Shown here: positions 46,730-54,845 of the stretch, in pieces
Layout: every line of letters starts with the position of its first letter
Position numbering within the stretch: the stretch's first letter is position 1
NCBI GenBank assembly: GCA_963800275.1
Contig: CAWDAI010000007.1
Coordinates: 62,001-126,000 of the forward strand
DNA: 64,000 bases
Direction of reading: 5' to 3'
DNA from: JAFMJV01 sp963800275
GTDB taxonomy: Bacteria; Chloroflexota; Limnocylindria; Limnocylindrales; CSP1-4
Notes under the pieces: generated by a model
What the model was told of the DNA's origin: nothing
Databases searched by the model: none
The model's input: the letters and a program-made list of their open reading frames with translations, nothing else
Position numbers and translations under genes: made by a program

Positions 46730-47646
46730 GTGTTCCGCCGCACCCGCGGGTCGATCACGATCACGGCCAGGTCGGCGAAAAGGTTGACCAGCGCCACCAG
46801 CAGGCCCGCGATGATGCCGATGCCCACGATCAGCGAGGTATCGAGTCGCTTCAGGCCCAGGAGCAGATCGGCGCCCAGACCGGGCATGGAGAAGGCCACC
46901 TCGACCACGGCCACGCTGGAGAAGAGTCCGGCGAAGTCGAGCGCCAGGATCGAGAGCAGCGGCAGGAGCGCATTGGGCAGAAGGTGGCGCCAGCTGATCC
47001 AACGGGCCGACTCCCCCAGGGCAGCACTGAACACGACATAGGGCTGTTCGCGCTGCTCCAGCAACGACGTCCGCAGCAGCCGGGCCAGGACCAGGCCGAA
47101 CGGGATCCCCAGCGTCAGCACTGGCAGGACGTAGGCCGCGGGCGAACCTGCCCCACCCAATGGGAACAGGCGCAGACGGAAGGCGAAGAGGTAGATCAGG
47201 AGCAGGCCCACGAGAAAGGCCGGGATCGCGGCAGTGGCCCCCGCGAGGATGACCAGGAGGCGGTCGGCCAGCCCACCCCGGGCGACCACCCACAGCGCGA
47301 GCGGGATGGCGATCACCACCTCTACCAGGAAGGCGAGGGCGGTCAGCAGCAAGGTCGAGGGCAGCGAGCGCAGCAACACCGTGGTCACCGGCTCGGCCTT
47401 GGCGAAGCTGAAGCCGAGGTCGCCTTGCGCCATGCGCGCGAGCGATCCCAGGTAGCGGACGGGCAGGGGGTCGTCGAAGCCGTAGGCCGACCTGATGGCT
47501 GCGAGCGACTCGGCGGAGGCACCGGGACCGGCCAGTTGCCGGGCCGGGTCGCCGGGGATGATCTCCACCAGCAGGAAGCCGGCGGTCGCGACGATCCAGA
47601 CGGTCAGCAAGGCCGCCGCCAGGCGCCGGCCGATGTACCAGCCCAT
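46726..47646 (-). CDS. ABC importer permease, OppB/DppB-like
   Basis: A 306-residue inner-membrane permease with six helices, the first at about 9-30. The N-terminal pattern (YIGRRLAAALLTVWIVATAGFLLVEIIPGDPAR) is the family hallmark, and the EAA-like coupling loop is in SARWISWRHLLPNALLPLLSILALD. It pairs with the OppC-like permease encoded just upstream (TGATG junction). It is the last gene of the four-gene operon and ends in a CTAG shared with the convergent ATPase gene. Confidence 0.92.
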   Translation of the reverse strand: MGWYIGRRLAAALLTVWIVATAGFLLVEIIPGDPARQLAGPGASAESLAAIRSAYGFDDPLPVRYLGSLARMAQGDLGFSFAKAEPVTTVLLRSLPSTLLLTALAFLVEVVIAIPLALWVVARGGLADRLLVILAGATAAIPAFLVGLLLIYLFAFRLRLFPLGGAGSPAAYVLPVLTLGIPFGLVLARLLRTSLLEQREQPYVVFSAALGESARWISWRHLLPNALLPLLSILALDFAGLFSSVAVVEVAFSMPGLGADLLLGLKRLDTSLIVGIGIIAGLLVALVNLFADLAVIVIDPRVRRNT

Positions 47647-48506
47647 CAGCGCTCCTCGGTCCTGGCCCGGAGCGAATCTCCCACCAGGTTCGCGGCGATG
47701 ACGAGGATGCCCAGGAACAGGGCCGGGATGAGGATGAGCGTCGGTTGGCTGCGGTAGTAGATGAGGTGCTCACCGAGCATGGAACCGATCGAGGCCTGGG
47801 GCTCCTGGACGCCAGCCCCGAGGAAGCCCAGGGCAGACTCGAAGAGCACGGCCCAACCCACCGACAGCGCCGCATAGGCACCGACGACCGGCAGCAGATG
47901 CGGCAGCACGTGGCGCAGGAGCACGGTCGAGCCCCTGGCGCCGATCACTCGCGCTGCCTCCACGTAGTCCCGCTCGCGCAGCACCACCGCCTGCCCGTAC
48001 GTGACGCGCGCGATCGGTGCCCAGAACACCGCCGCCAGTCCCACCACGAGGGAGAGCGTCCCGCGACCCAGGACCGTCGAGATGGCGGCGGCCAGCAGCA
48101 GGCCGGGGATGGCCAGGCCCAGGTCCGTGAAGCGCATGAGCGCGGAGCCGGCGAAGCGACCCCTGCTGGCGCCCAGCAGGCCCACGGCCAGGCCGGCGAC
48201 GGTGGCGATGCCGACCGCGGTGAGAGCCATGAGCATGGTCAGGCCCCCCGCGTAGACCGTCCGCGCGAGCATGTCACGCCCTCGCGGATCGGTCCCCAGG
48301 GGGTAGCCTGCCGATCCGACCGGCAAGGGTTCGCCGGTGGCGGACAGCCCGGTGATCGACTCGTGCGTCGGATCGACCGGCGAGAGCAGCAGGTAGCCGA
48401 CCACGAGCGCGATCAGCGCCACCAGCAAGCCGAGGCCGATCCACAGGCCCCATGGCTGGGCATGTCTCGGTGGCGCCGCTGGCGGCGCGACGACGGGGCC
48501 GATCAT
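47646..48506 (-). CDS. ABC importer permease, OppC/DppC-like
   Basis: A 286-residue permease with six helices. The PLGTDPRGRDMLARTVYAG stretch is the OppC/DppC signature, and the coupling loop is in ARVIGARGSTVLLRHVLPHLLP. The ATG at 48506 overlaps the stop of the ATPase gene (ATGA) and is chosen over 48557. Order in the operon is binding protein, ATPase, OppC-like, OppB-like, the reverse of the common B-C order. Confidence 0.92.
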   Translation of the reverse strand: MIGPVVAPPAAPPRHAQPWGLWIGLGLLVALIALVVGYLLLSPVDPTHESITGLSATGEPLPVGSAGYPLGTDPRGRDMLARTVYAGGLTMLMALTAVGIATVAGLAVGLLGASRGRFAGSALMRFTDLGLAIPGLLLAAAISTVLGRGTLSLVVGLAAVFWAPIARVTYGQAVVLRERDYVEAARVIGARGSTVLLRHVLPHLLPVVGAYAALSVGWAVLFESALGFLGAGVQEPQASIGSMLGEHLIYYRSQPTLILIPALFLGILVIAANLVGDSLRARTEER

Positions 48507-49501
48507 GTCCTCGGTGCCAGTGGGTGATGGCAGGCCGCCCCGGCGTCTGCCGGCCACCGATAGGTCGGTGTGACCTGCACGCAGGTCGCGTCGGCACGTT
48601 CACAGCGGGGGGCGAAGGCGCAGGCCGGGAACGAGCCGGGCAGCCTGGGCGGCCCGCCCGGGATCACCGGCAGCCGCTCCCCGGGCGCGACCGATCGCAC
48701 GGACGACTCCAGCAGCGCCGCCGGGTAGGGATGACGCGGTTCGCGCAACAGCCGTGCTGCCGGCCCGAACTCCACCACCCGTCCGGCGTACATCACCGCG
48801 ATGCGATCGGCCATCCGCTCGAGCATGCGCAGGTCGTGCGTGATGACCAGGACGGACGTCCCGGTGTCCCGCACCAGGGGCAGGAACGACTCGATCACCT
48901 GGACCTGGACCAACGCGTCGAGCGCGGTCGTGGGCTCGTCCGCGATGACCAGTTCCGGTTCACAGGCGAGGGCGGTCGCGATGGTGGCCCGTTGCAGCAG
49001 CCCCCCGGAGAGCTCGTGCGGATAGCGGCTCATCACCGCGCGCGGATCGTCTACACCCAGGCGCCCGAGAAGGCCGGCCACGTGTTCGTCAGCCATCTCC
49101 GCCGACAGCCCACGGTGCAGTTGCAGCGGCCGGCGCGCCTGCGGCCCGACCCGGCGCAACGGGTCGAATGAGCGGAAGGGGTCCTGGGGGATGAAGCTGA
49201 TGCGCCTGCCGCGCAGTTCCGCGGTGCGGTCCACGCCGGGAGCGCCGATCAGCTCGTCGCCCAGGCGGATCTCGCCGCCGGAGATCCAGCGCGGCCGGCC
49301 GAGCAGTCCCAGCACCGCCAGCGCAAGGGTGGTCTTGCCGCTGCCCGACTCACCGACGAGGCCGACCACCGAGGCCCGGGGCAGGGCCAGGTCGAGGCCA
49401 CGCAGGATCTCGCCGGCCGCCGTCGCCACGTGCAGGCCTTCGGCGGTCAGCAGGGGCCGGTTCCCCAGCCGCGCCGGCGCCTCGGGCGAGGCGGCGATCA
49501 C
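48503..49501 (-). CDS. Peptide/nickel-type ABC importer ATPase (OppD/DppD-like)
   Basis: A 332-residue ATPase with Walker A GESGSGKTT, Q loop IPQDPFRSFDPL, signature ELSGGLLQRATIATAL (Leu-Leu in place of the usual Gln/Met), Walker B LVIADEPTTALD and switch His in VITHDLRML. It has the C-terminal oligopeptide-transporter motif with FAPRCERADATC and a further CHH near the end, which in OppD/DppD forms an [Fe-S] or metal site. The GTG at 49501 lies 10 nt after the binding-protein stop; the longer open frame upstream overlaps that gene and is shadow. Confidence 0.88.
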   Translation of the reverse strand: MIAASPEAPARLGNRPLLTAEGLHVATAAGEILRGLDLALPRASVVGLVGESGSGKTTLALAVLGLLGRPRWISGGEIRLGDELIGAPGVDRTAELRGRRISFIPQDPFRSFDPLRRVGPQARRPLQLHRGLSAEMADEHVAGLLGRLGVDDPRAVMSRYPHELSGGLLQRATIATALACEPELVIADEPTTALDALVQVQVIESFLPLVRDTGTSVLVITHDLRMLERMADRIAVMYAGRVVEFGPAARLLREPRHPYPAALLESSVRSVAPGERLPVIPGGPPRLPGSFPACAFAPRCERADATCVQVTPTYRWPADAGAACHHPLAPRT

Positions 49502-49511
49502 CTCCGCCCGG

Positions 49512-51143
49512 TCAGCCGTCGGCCTTGACCCAGGCGCGCTTCCAGTCGAACGGCGCGTATGTCGCGAGCGTGGGGATGTCGCCCACGCGCTGCCCGAAGA
49601 CCGCCTGCGGCGTGACCTCCATGACCGGGACACCCGCAAGCTCGTCGATCAGCCGCTGCTGGACGTCGCGCAACGCTGCGTCTCGCTCAGGCCCGAAGGG
49701 CATCGACTCGGTCGCGAAGAAGGCCTCGTCGATGGAGGGGTCACAGAAGCGCGAGATGTTGAGCACGTCGATCATGTCGCAGATGAAGTTGGTCGAGATG
49801 AAGTCCTGGGCGTCGGGATAGTCGGCACTCCAGTAGGTCGACGAGATGTCGAAGGCGGTCGGATCGTAGATGGCGCCGTAGAACTCGGTCTTCTGCATGC
49901 CGATAAGCTCCACCTCGAAGCCGACCGCCTGCAGGTCTTGCGTCAGGGCCGTCGCATTCTGGGTGGTGTAGGGGTCGGTGACGTCATAGACGATCTTGAC
50001 CGGGCTGCCGTCATAGCCTGCCGACTCAAGCAGCGCGGCGGCCGCCTCCGGATCATAGGGATAGGTGGTGGTGCCTTCCGGATCGGACTGTGCCGAGGTC
50101 GAGCTGATGAGCTGGTTCCAGGGCTTGGCCAGCCCGCCGAAGCGGACGGTGAAGTCGGTGGTCATGGCCTGTGCCACGGCCTGTCGCAGGTCCTTGTCGG
50201 CAAAGATGCCGTCGTTGTTGAGGGCGAGGTAGAAGATGCGCGGACCGACGGAGTCCACCAGCGTCACGCGGGGCGCCTCCTTCAGCTCGCGCAGCGACTG
50301 GGGCGAGAGGGCGTACTGGTCGAAGACGCCGTCGGCCTCGCCGGCCTCCAGGCGCAGCTTCTGCGTGTTCTCGTCGACGCCGAGGTCGACATGGATCTCG
50401 TCGAGATAGGGCAGGCCAGGGTCCACGTAGCCCGGGTTGCGGGCGATGGTGATGTCGGAGCCCTTGTTCCACTCGGTCACATAGAAGGGACCGGCGCCCA
50501 CCGGCTGGTTGCCGAAGTCCTCACCCCGGGCTTCCACGGCCTCCTGCGGCACCGGCCAGCTGGTGGCGATGGTGAGACCGAGCAGGAACGTGGTCGTGGG
50601 CTGGGCAAGGGTGACTTGCAGCGTGTGGTCATCGATGACCTCCAACCCGGAGACGCTGTCAGCCTCGCCCGCGTTGAACTCGGCGGCTCCCGCGATGGGG
50701 AACAGGTACCCGCTGCCCCACGATGCTGCCGGAGCACCGGCCGGCGCGGGGTCGAGCGCACGCGTCATGCCATAGGCCACGTCGGCCGCCGTGACCTCGC
50801 GCGGCTCGAAATCCGGCCCTGCGAACATGGCGCCGGGCTTGAGGTGGAACGTATAGACCAGGCCATCTTCGGATATCTCCGGCAGGCCGTCGGCCAGGCC
50901 CGCTTCCAGCTCACCGTCGGGGTTGAAGTGGTAGAGACCCTCGTACAGCGCGCCGGCAGCCATGTTGTAGTCGAGGTCGAGCACCTGGCTGTTGTCGAGC
51001 GTGGTCAGGTCGTTGGCTGCCATCAGCTCCAGGCGGCCGCCATGGGCCGGCTCGCCATCTGCGGCGACCACCACGGCGCCGTTGAAGGCCGCGACGAGCG
51101 CGAGCGACATGGTCAGGAGCAGGGTCGGGACTGCCTTTCTCAC
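49512..51143 (-). CDS. Extracellular solute-binding protein, family 5 (peptide/nickel type)
   Basis: A 543-residue binding protein (SBP_bac_5). A Sec signal peptide spans about 1-27, ending AVVVAA before DGEPAHGG. No lipobox Cys is present, so it would be released or held by another means, unlike most binding proteins of monoderms. Domain hallmarks include LEVIDDHTLQVTLAQPTTTFL and PVGAGPFYVTEWNKGSDITIARNPGY, and the sequence fills the whole usual length. AGGAGG lies 6-7 nt before the ATG. It heads the importer operon; the substrate cannot be assigned. Confidence 0.9.
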   Translation of the reverse strand: MRKAVPTLLLTMSLALVAAFNGAVVVAADGEPAHGGRLELMAANDLTTLDNSQVLDLDYNMAAGALYEGLYHFNPDGELEAGLADGLPEISEDGLVYTFHLKPGAMFAGPDFEPREVTAADVAYGMTRALDPAPAGAPAASWGSGYLFPIAGAAEFNAGEADSVSGLEVIDDHTLQVTLAQPTTTFLLGLTIATSWPVPQEAVEARGEDFGNQPVGAGPFYVTEWNKGSDITIARNPGYVDPGLPYLDEIHVDLGVDENTQKLRLEAGEADGVFDQYALSPQSLRELKEAPRVTLVDSVGPRIFYLALNNDGIFADKDLRQAVAQAMTTDFTVRFGGLAKPWNQLISSTSAQSDPEGTTTYPYDPEAAAALLESAGYDGSPVKIVYDVTDPYTTQNATALTQDLQAVGFEVELIGMQKTEFYGAIYDPTAFDISSTYWSADYPDAQDFISTNFICDMIDVLNISRFCDPSIDEAFFATESMPFGPERDAALRDVQQRLIDELAGVPVMEVTPQAVFGQRVGDIPTLATYAPFDWKRAWVKADG

Positions 51144-51230
51144 GTGAACCTCCTGGGAATCGGCTGGTCAGGCGAGTCTACGGGTGTGCCGTCCTCCGCG
51201 ACAAGGTACGACCGCGCCCGCCGCTGCCCC

Positions 51231-51236
51231 TATGCT
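51231..51236 (+). promoter_or_regulatory. -10 element TATGCT, start codon 7 nt downstream (leaderless)
   Basis: TATGCT ends 7 nt before the ATG at 51244, which decides the start against an in-frame codon at 51184. No ribosome-binding site is present. Confidence 0.5.
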
Positions 51237-51243
51237 CTTGGCC

Positions 51244-52086
51244 ATGGACACGCGTGCTGCTGCTGATCGTGCTGCTGCCATCATCCGAGAGCGGAGTGGA
51301 CGCGAGCCGCACGTCGGGCTCATCTGCGGGACCGGCTTCGCTCCTTGCGCGGATGTCCTCAGCGATCGTGTGACCATCCCTTTCGAAGTCCTGGGGTTCC
51401 GCCCCAGCGCCATCCCGGACCACGTCAACGAGGTCGACGTGGGCGAGCTCGAGGGCATCACCGTGGCCGCGGTCAAGGCCAAGGTGCTGCCCTGTGATGA
51501 CGCCACGTGGCAGGAGAGCGGCCTGCCGGCCCGCGCTCTGGCGCGCGCTGGTTGCCGGAGCCTGCTCTACTCGGCCAACTCCGGCTCCATGCGCAGCGAC
51601 GTCGGCCCAGGTTCCTTCCTTGCCTTCACCGATCACATCAATTTCGGCGGCTTCAACCCGCTATCCACCGAGCGCGAAGGTGGCGGCTGGGACACGCCCT
51701 ACCTCTCCATGGCCGAGCTCTACGATGCGAGGCTGAGGGCGGCGGTCGTGGCTGCGGTCGAAGCCGCAGGTCTGCCCTTCCCCACCGGCGTCGCCGGATA
51801 CTGGCCCGGTCCCAGCTTCGAGACGCCTGCCGAGATCCGGCTGGCGCAGATGGCCGGTTGCTCGGTGTCCTCCAACTCGTTCCTGCCGGAGGTCATGGCC
51901 GGCTACCACGCCGGCCTCAAGGTCGTCGCCTTCACCTTCGTCTCCACCATGTCCGCGGGCATCGGGCCACCCATCGACCTCGGCCCGGTCCTCGACATGA
52001 CGCGCCGGGCGCACGCGGACTACCGGCGGATCGTGCGGGCGGCGGTCCCCGTCCTGGCCCGGGAGGTCGACGGTAGCCATGCCTGA
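51244..52086 (+). CDS. Purine nucleoside phosphorylase homologue with altered active site
   Basis: A 280-residue member of the PNP/MTAP (PNP_UDP_1) fold. The fold is clear: VGLICGTGF, ANSGSMRSDVGPGSFLAFTDHINFGG, YWPGPSFETPAEIRLAQMAGCSVSSNSFLPEVMAGYH. The Glu of the base-binding site is in FETPAEIR. However, the GRxHxYEG phosphate/sugar segment is replaced by a shorter VGELEGITVAAVKAKVLPC, and the TNxAAG motif near the C-terminus reads VSTMSAG, so the phosphate-binding Arg/His and purine-binding Asn are missing. A different substrate or a non-catalytic role is likely. It is divergent from the ABC importer operon. Confidence 0.75.
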   Translation: MDTRAAADRAAAIIRERSGREPHVGLICGTGFAPCADVLSDRVTIPFEVLGFRPSAIPDHVNEVDVGELEGITVAAVKAKVLPCDDATWQESGLPARALARAGCRSLLYSANSGSMRSDVGPGSFLAFTDHINFGGFNPLSTEREGGGWDTPYLSMAELYDARLRAAVVAAVEAAGLPFPTGVAGYWPGPSFETPAEIRLAQMAGCSVSSNSFLPEVMAGYHAGLKVVAFTFVSTMSAGIGPPIDLGPVLDMTRRAHADYRRIVRAAVPVLAREVDGSHA

Positions 52087-52105
52087 GTCGGTCGTGGAGG
52101 GTCGG

Positions 52106-53410
52106 TCAAGGGGCGGGCTGCTCTGCGCGGGCGATGGGATCCGAAGGTGCCCGCTCACGCCGCGCGAGGAAGACGAAGGGCAGTGCGGCCGCGCTGACGA
52201 CGCCGGCGACGAGGTATGAGGCGGCGTAGCCAGACAGGTCCGCCACGCGCCCGAGAGCCGGCTGGGCCACGGTCCCACCGAGGGAGCTCATGAGCGAGTC
52301 GAACGAAAGCACCGTCGCCCGCTCGGCAGAGGGGATGACCCCGTTGAGGAAGGCCTGGCGCATCGGTCGCGCGACGGCGCTGAACAGCGCCCACAGCACG
52401 AGCAGGGCGACCGCGAGATAGAAGGCCGCGATGCCCAGGGCCTCCTGGCCGAAACCGACCACGGCCAGGGCCAGCAGACTCATCGATTCGAGGGCGAAGA
52501 ACAGCAGCAGCGCGTTGGTGCGCAAACTGAACCGCCGTCGCACCCGGGGCACGGACAAGCCCCCCACGATCTGGGAACCGGCCACGATGGCCGCGGCCAG
52601 GCCGGCGATGCTGTACGCATTGGGGTCGCCCCATAACTGCAGCAGGTATGGCTGCATGGCGTAGAAAGCGTAGAAGGAGATCCCGCCGGTGAAGGGGGCC
52701 GCCAGCATCATCCAGCGCACCGGACGGTTGCGCAGGCCACCGTCGATCGACCCGCGGGCGACCTCCTTCACGGCCGTGACCGCGCTGATGCCGGTCTTGC
52801 GCTTGAAGCCCAGGTCGTGCATGAAGAAGAAGGCGGCGGCCAGGGCCACGCCCAGCATGAGCGCACGCAGCAGGTATGGCACCCCCAGGGAGGTCACCTG
52901 GGCCACGACCCCGCCCAGGACCGAGCCCGTGAGCATGGCCGCTCCGGAGACGGTCTGGGCGCGGCCGAAGATCGTCTCCAGGTCGCCGGTGTAGCCCGTG
53001 GCCCCGAGCGCGTCCACCAGCCAGGCCTCGGTCGCGCCACTGAAGAAGGTGAAGCCGAGACCCAGCAGGATCGAGGCCAGGGCCCAACCGATGAAGGGGG
53101 CCTGGACCTGCCACATCCAGAGATACGCGAGCGTGGAGGCCAGCAGCACGGCGGCCCCGATCATGAACGAGAGCCGGCGCCCGCGCGTATCGGCCACCAC
53201 GCCGGTGGGAACCTCGAAGATGACCATGCCCAGGCTGAAGAAGGCGTTGGCCGCGAAGGCCTCCGTGTTATTCAGTCCTGCATCGAGCAGGAACAGCGTG
53301 TTCACGCCCCAGATGAACGACGCCGCCAGCGTCGTCAGCAGCGTCAGCAGCAGGTACACACGCTGGATGTGGGCGGCGGCGGGAGCGTCCGGCAGGGGGG
53401 GAGTCGCCAT
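52106..53410 (-). CDS. Major facilitator superfamily transporter
   Basis: A 434-residue carrier with twelve hydrophobic helices. The loop between helices 2 and 3 has the MFS motif (EVPTGVVADTRGRRLSF), and the opening RVYLLLTLLTTLAASFIWGVNTLFL is typical of the small-molecule/antibiotic MFS group. A GATEAW segment lies in helix 4. The substrate is unknown. It is convergent with the PNP-like gene, 20 nt apart, and divergent from the cupin operon. A TAGGGT element lies 10 nt upstream of the ATG. Confidence 0.88.
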   Translation of the reverse strand: MATPPLPDAPAAAHIQRVYLLLTLLTTLAASFIWGVNTLFLLDAGLNNTEAFAANAFFSLGMVIFEVPTGVVADTRGRRLSFMIGAAVLLASTLAYLWMWQVQAPFIGWALASILLGLGFTFFSGATEAWLVDALGATGYTGDLETIFGRAQTVSGAAMLTGSVLGGVVAQVTSLGVPYLLRALMLGVALAAAFFFMHDLGFKRKTGISAVTAVKEVARGSIDGGLRNRPVRWMMLAAPFTGGISFYAFYAMQPYLLQLWGDPNAYSIAGLAAAIVAGSQIVGGLSVPRVRRRFSLRTNALLLFFALESMSLLALAVVGFGQEALGIAAFYLAVALLVLWALFSAVARPMRQAFLNGVIPSAERATVLSFDSLMSSLGGTVAQPALGRVADLSGYAASYLVAGVVSAAALPFVFLARRERAPSDPIARAEQPAP

Positions 53411-53448
53411 GGCTGCCCAAACCCTACACGGCGCGTCGGGCCTCGACG

Positions 53449-53454
53449 TAGGCT
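53449..53454 (+). promoter_or_regulatory. -10 element TAGGCT, start codon 6 nt downstream (leaderless)
   Basis: TAGGCT ends exactly 6 nt before the ATG at 53461 of the cupin-PfkB-FGGY operon. Confidence 0.55.
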
Positions 53455-53460
53455 GTGGGC

Positions 53461-53898
53461 ATGTCCGACGCGAGTTCGATCATCGCGCTCCTGGGTCTGC
53501 AGCCACATCCCGAGGGCGGTCACTTCGTCGAGACCTGGCGCGCCGACGGGCCGGAAGGTGAGCGTGCGGCGGGTACCGCCATCTACTACCTGTTGCCGGC
53601 GGGCGAGCGTTCGCACTGGCACCGCCTGGATGCGGCCGAGACGTGGCACTACTACGCGGGTGCGCCACTGGCTCTTTCGATCGCACCGGCTGTCGGCACC
53701 GAGGCGGCCGAGCGGCACATCCTCGGCCCGGACCTCACCGCCGGCCAGCGGCCGCAGCTGGTCGTGCCGCCCGGCGCCTGGCAGTCTGCCGAGTCGACCG
53801 GCGCCTGGACCCTCGTCGGCTGCACCGTCTCGCCGGCGTTCGAGTTCGAGGGCTTCGAGCTGGCTGCGCGAGGATGGGAGCCCGGAGCCGCTCGATGA
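53461..53898 (+). CDS. Cupin (DUF985/Cupin_5) family protein
   Basis: A 145-residue small beta-barrel protein of the DUF985 cupin family. LGLQPHPEGGHFVETWR is the usual N-terminus, and SHWHRLDAAETWHYYAG supplies the His/Glu/His residues of the cupin metal site. VVPPGAWQSAE and GCTVSPAFEFEGFEL complete the fold. These proteins are often annotated as epimerase-like; the reaction is unknown. It heads an operon with two sugar kinases (ATGA overlap with the next gene), so a sugar epimerase or isomerase role is a reasonable inference. Confidence 0.88.
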   Translation: MSDASSIIALLGLQPHPEGGHFVETWRADGPEGERAAGTAIYYLLPAGERSHWHRLDAAETWHYYAGAPLALSIAPAVGTEAAERHILGPDLTAGQRPQLVVPPGAWQSAESTGAWTLVGCTVSPAFEFEGFELAARGWEPGAAR

Positions 53899-54845
53899 TC
53901 CGGGTCATCGGGGCCAATCCGGCCATGGACCGTATCTCCACCTGGCCACCACTGCGGCTGGGCGGGGTGAACCGGGCGGAGGAGGTCACGGTGGTGCCCG
54001 GCGGCAAAGGCTTCAACGTGGCCCGCGCGGCGGTGCGACTCGGTCACACGCCATCTGCCCACGGCTTCCTGGGGGGTCACGTCGGCGAGGCCCTGCGCGA
54101 GATGATCACGGCCGAGGGGGTGCTCGATCGTCACACCTCGATCGCGGCGGCCACGCGCGTCTGCTTCATCGTGGTGGAGCCCGACCCCGGGCGCTCCACG
54201 GTGCTCAACGAGCCCGGGCCGGTGGTGACCGAGGCCGAGGTGTCCGCCTTCATCGAGGCCCTGCGCGTGGACGTCGGGGCCGGTGATCTGCTGCTGGTCT
54301 CGGGCAGCCTCCCCGACAGCGTCTCCACGAGCCTGGTGGCAGAGATCATCGCGATCGGCCGGGAAGTCGGCGCCCGCACGGTGGTTGACATCCACAGCCA
54401 GGCCCTGCGCGTCGCGTTCGCCAGCCGCCCCTGGTGTCTCAAGTGCAACAGCTCAGAGCTGCTCGAGCTGCTGGGCGAGGACGCCATCGAGGACCGGCCG
54501 TCGCTATCCGGGCTCGTCCGGGCGATGCAGGCGGTCCGGGACCATGGCATCGAGCACGTGGTCGTGACCCTCGGTGCGGAAGGCGCGCTGGTGGCGGATG
54601 CGGAAGGCGTGGTCCGCGCGCGCGTCCCGGCCATCGAGGAGGTGAACGCGACCGGCTCGGGGGATCTGCTCCTGGCTGGCCTGGCCGCGGCCATCGAGGA
54701 GGGCGCCCGGCCACGCGAGGCCATCGTCCTCGGGGCCGCCTGTGGCACAGCCGGGGCCACGCACCTCGCCCCGGAGCTGCCACCGGGCTTCGAACGCGGA
54801 GGATGGTCAGAGCGGATCATCCTCGAGCCGATGCTCGAGACATGA
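53895..54845 (+). CDS. PfkB-family sugar kinase (1-phosphofructokinase/tagatose-6-phosphate kinase-like)
   Basis: A 316-residue ribokinase-fold enzyme of the LacC/FruK subgroup. The opening IGANPAMDRISTW matches 'NPAxD' of phosphofructokinase-like members, and VVPGGKGFNVARAAVRLG is the first PfkB signature. NATGSGDLLLAGLA contains the catalytic Asp of the second signature. It would phosphorylate a sugar phosphate with ATP. The ATG overlaps the cupin stop and its own stop overlaps the FGGY start, so all three proteins are made together. Confidence 0.9.
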   Translation: MIRVIGANPAMDRISTWPPLRLGGVNRAEEVTVVPGGKGFNVARAAVRLGHTPSAHGFLGGHVGEALREMITAEGVLDRHTSIAAATRVCFIVVEPDPGRSTVLNEPGPVVTEAEVSAFIEALRVDVGAGDLLLVSGSLPDSVSTSLVAEIIAIGREVGARTVVDIHSQALRVAFASRPWCLKCNSSELLELLGEDAIEDRPSLSGLVRAMQAVRDHGIEHVVVTLGAEGALVADAEGVVRARVPAIEEVNATGSGDLLLAGLAAAIEEGARPREAIVLGAACGTAGATHLAPELPPGFERGGWSERIILEPMLET

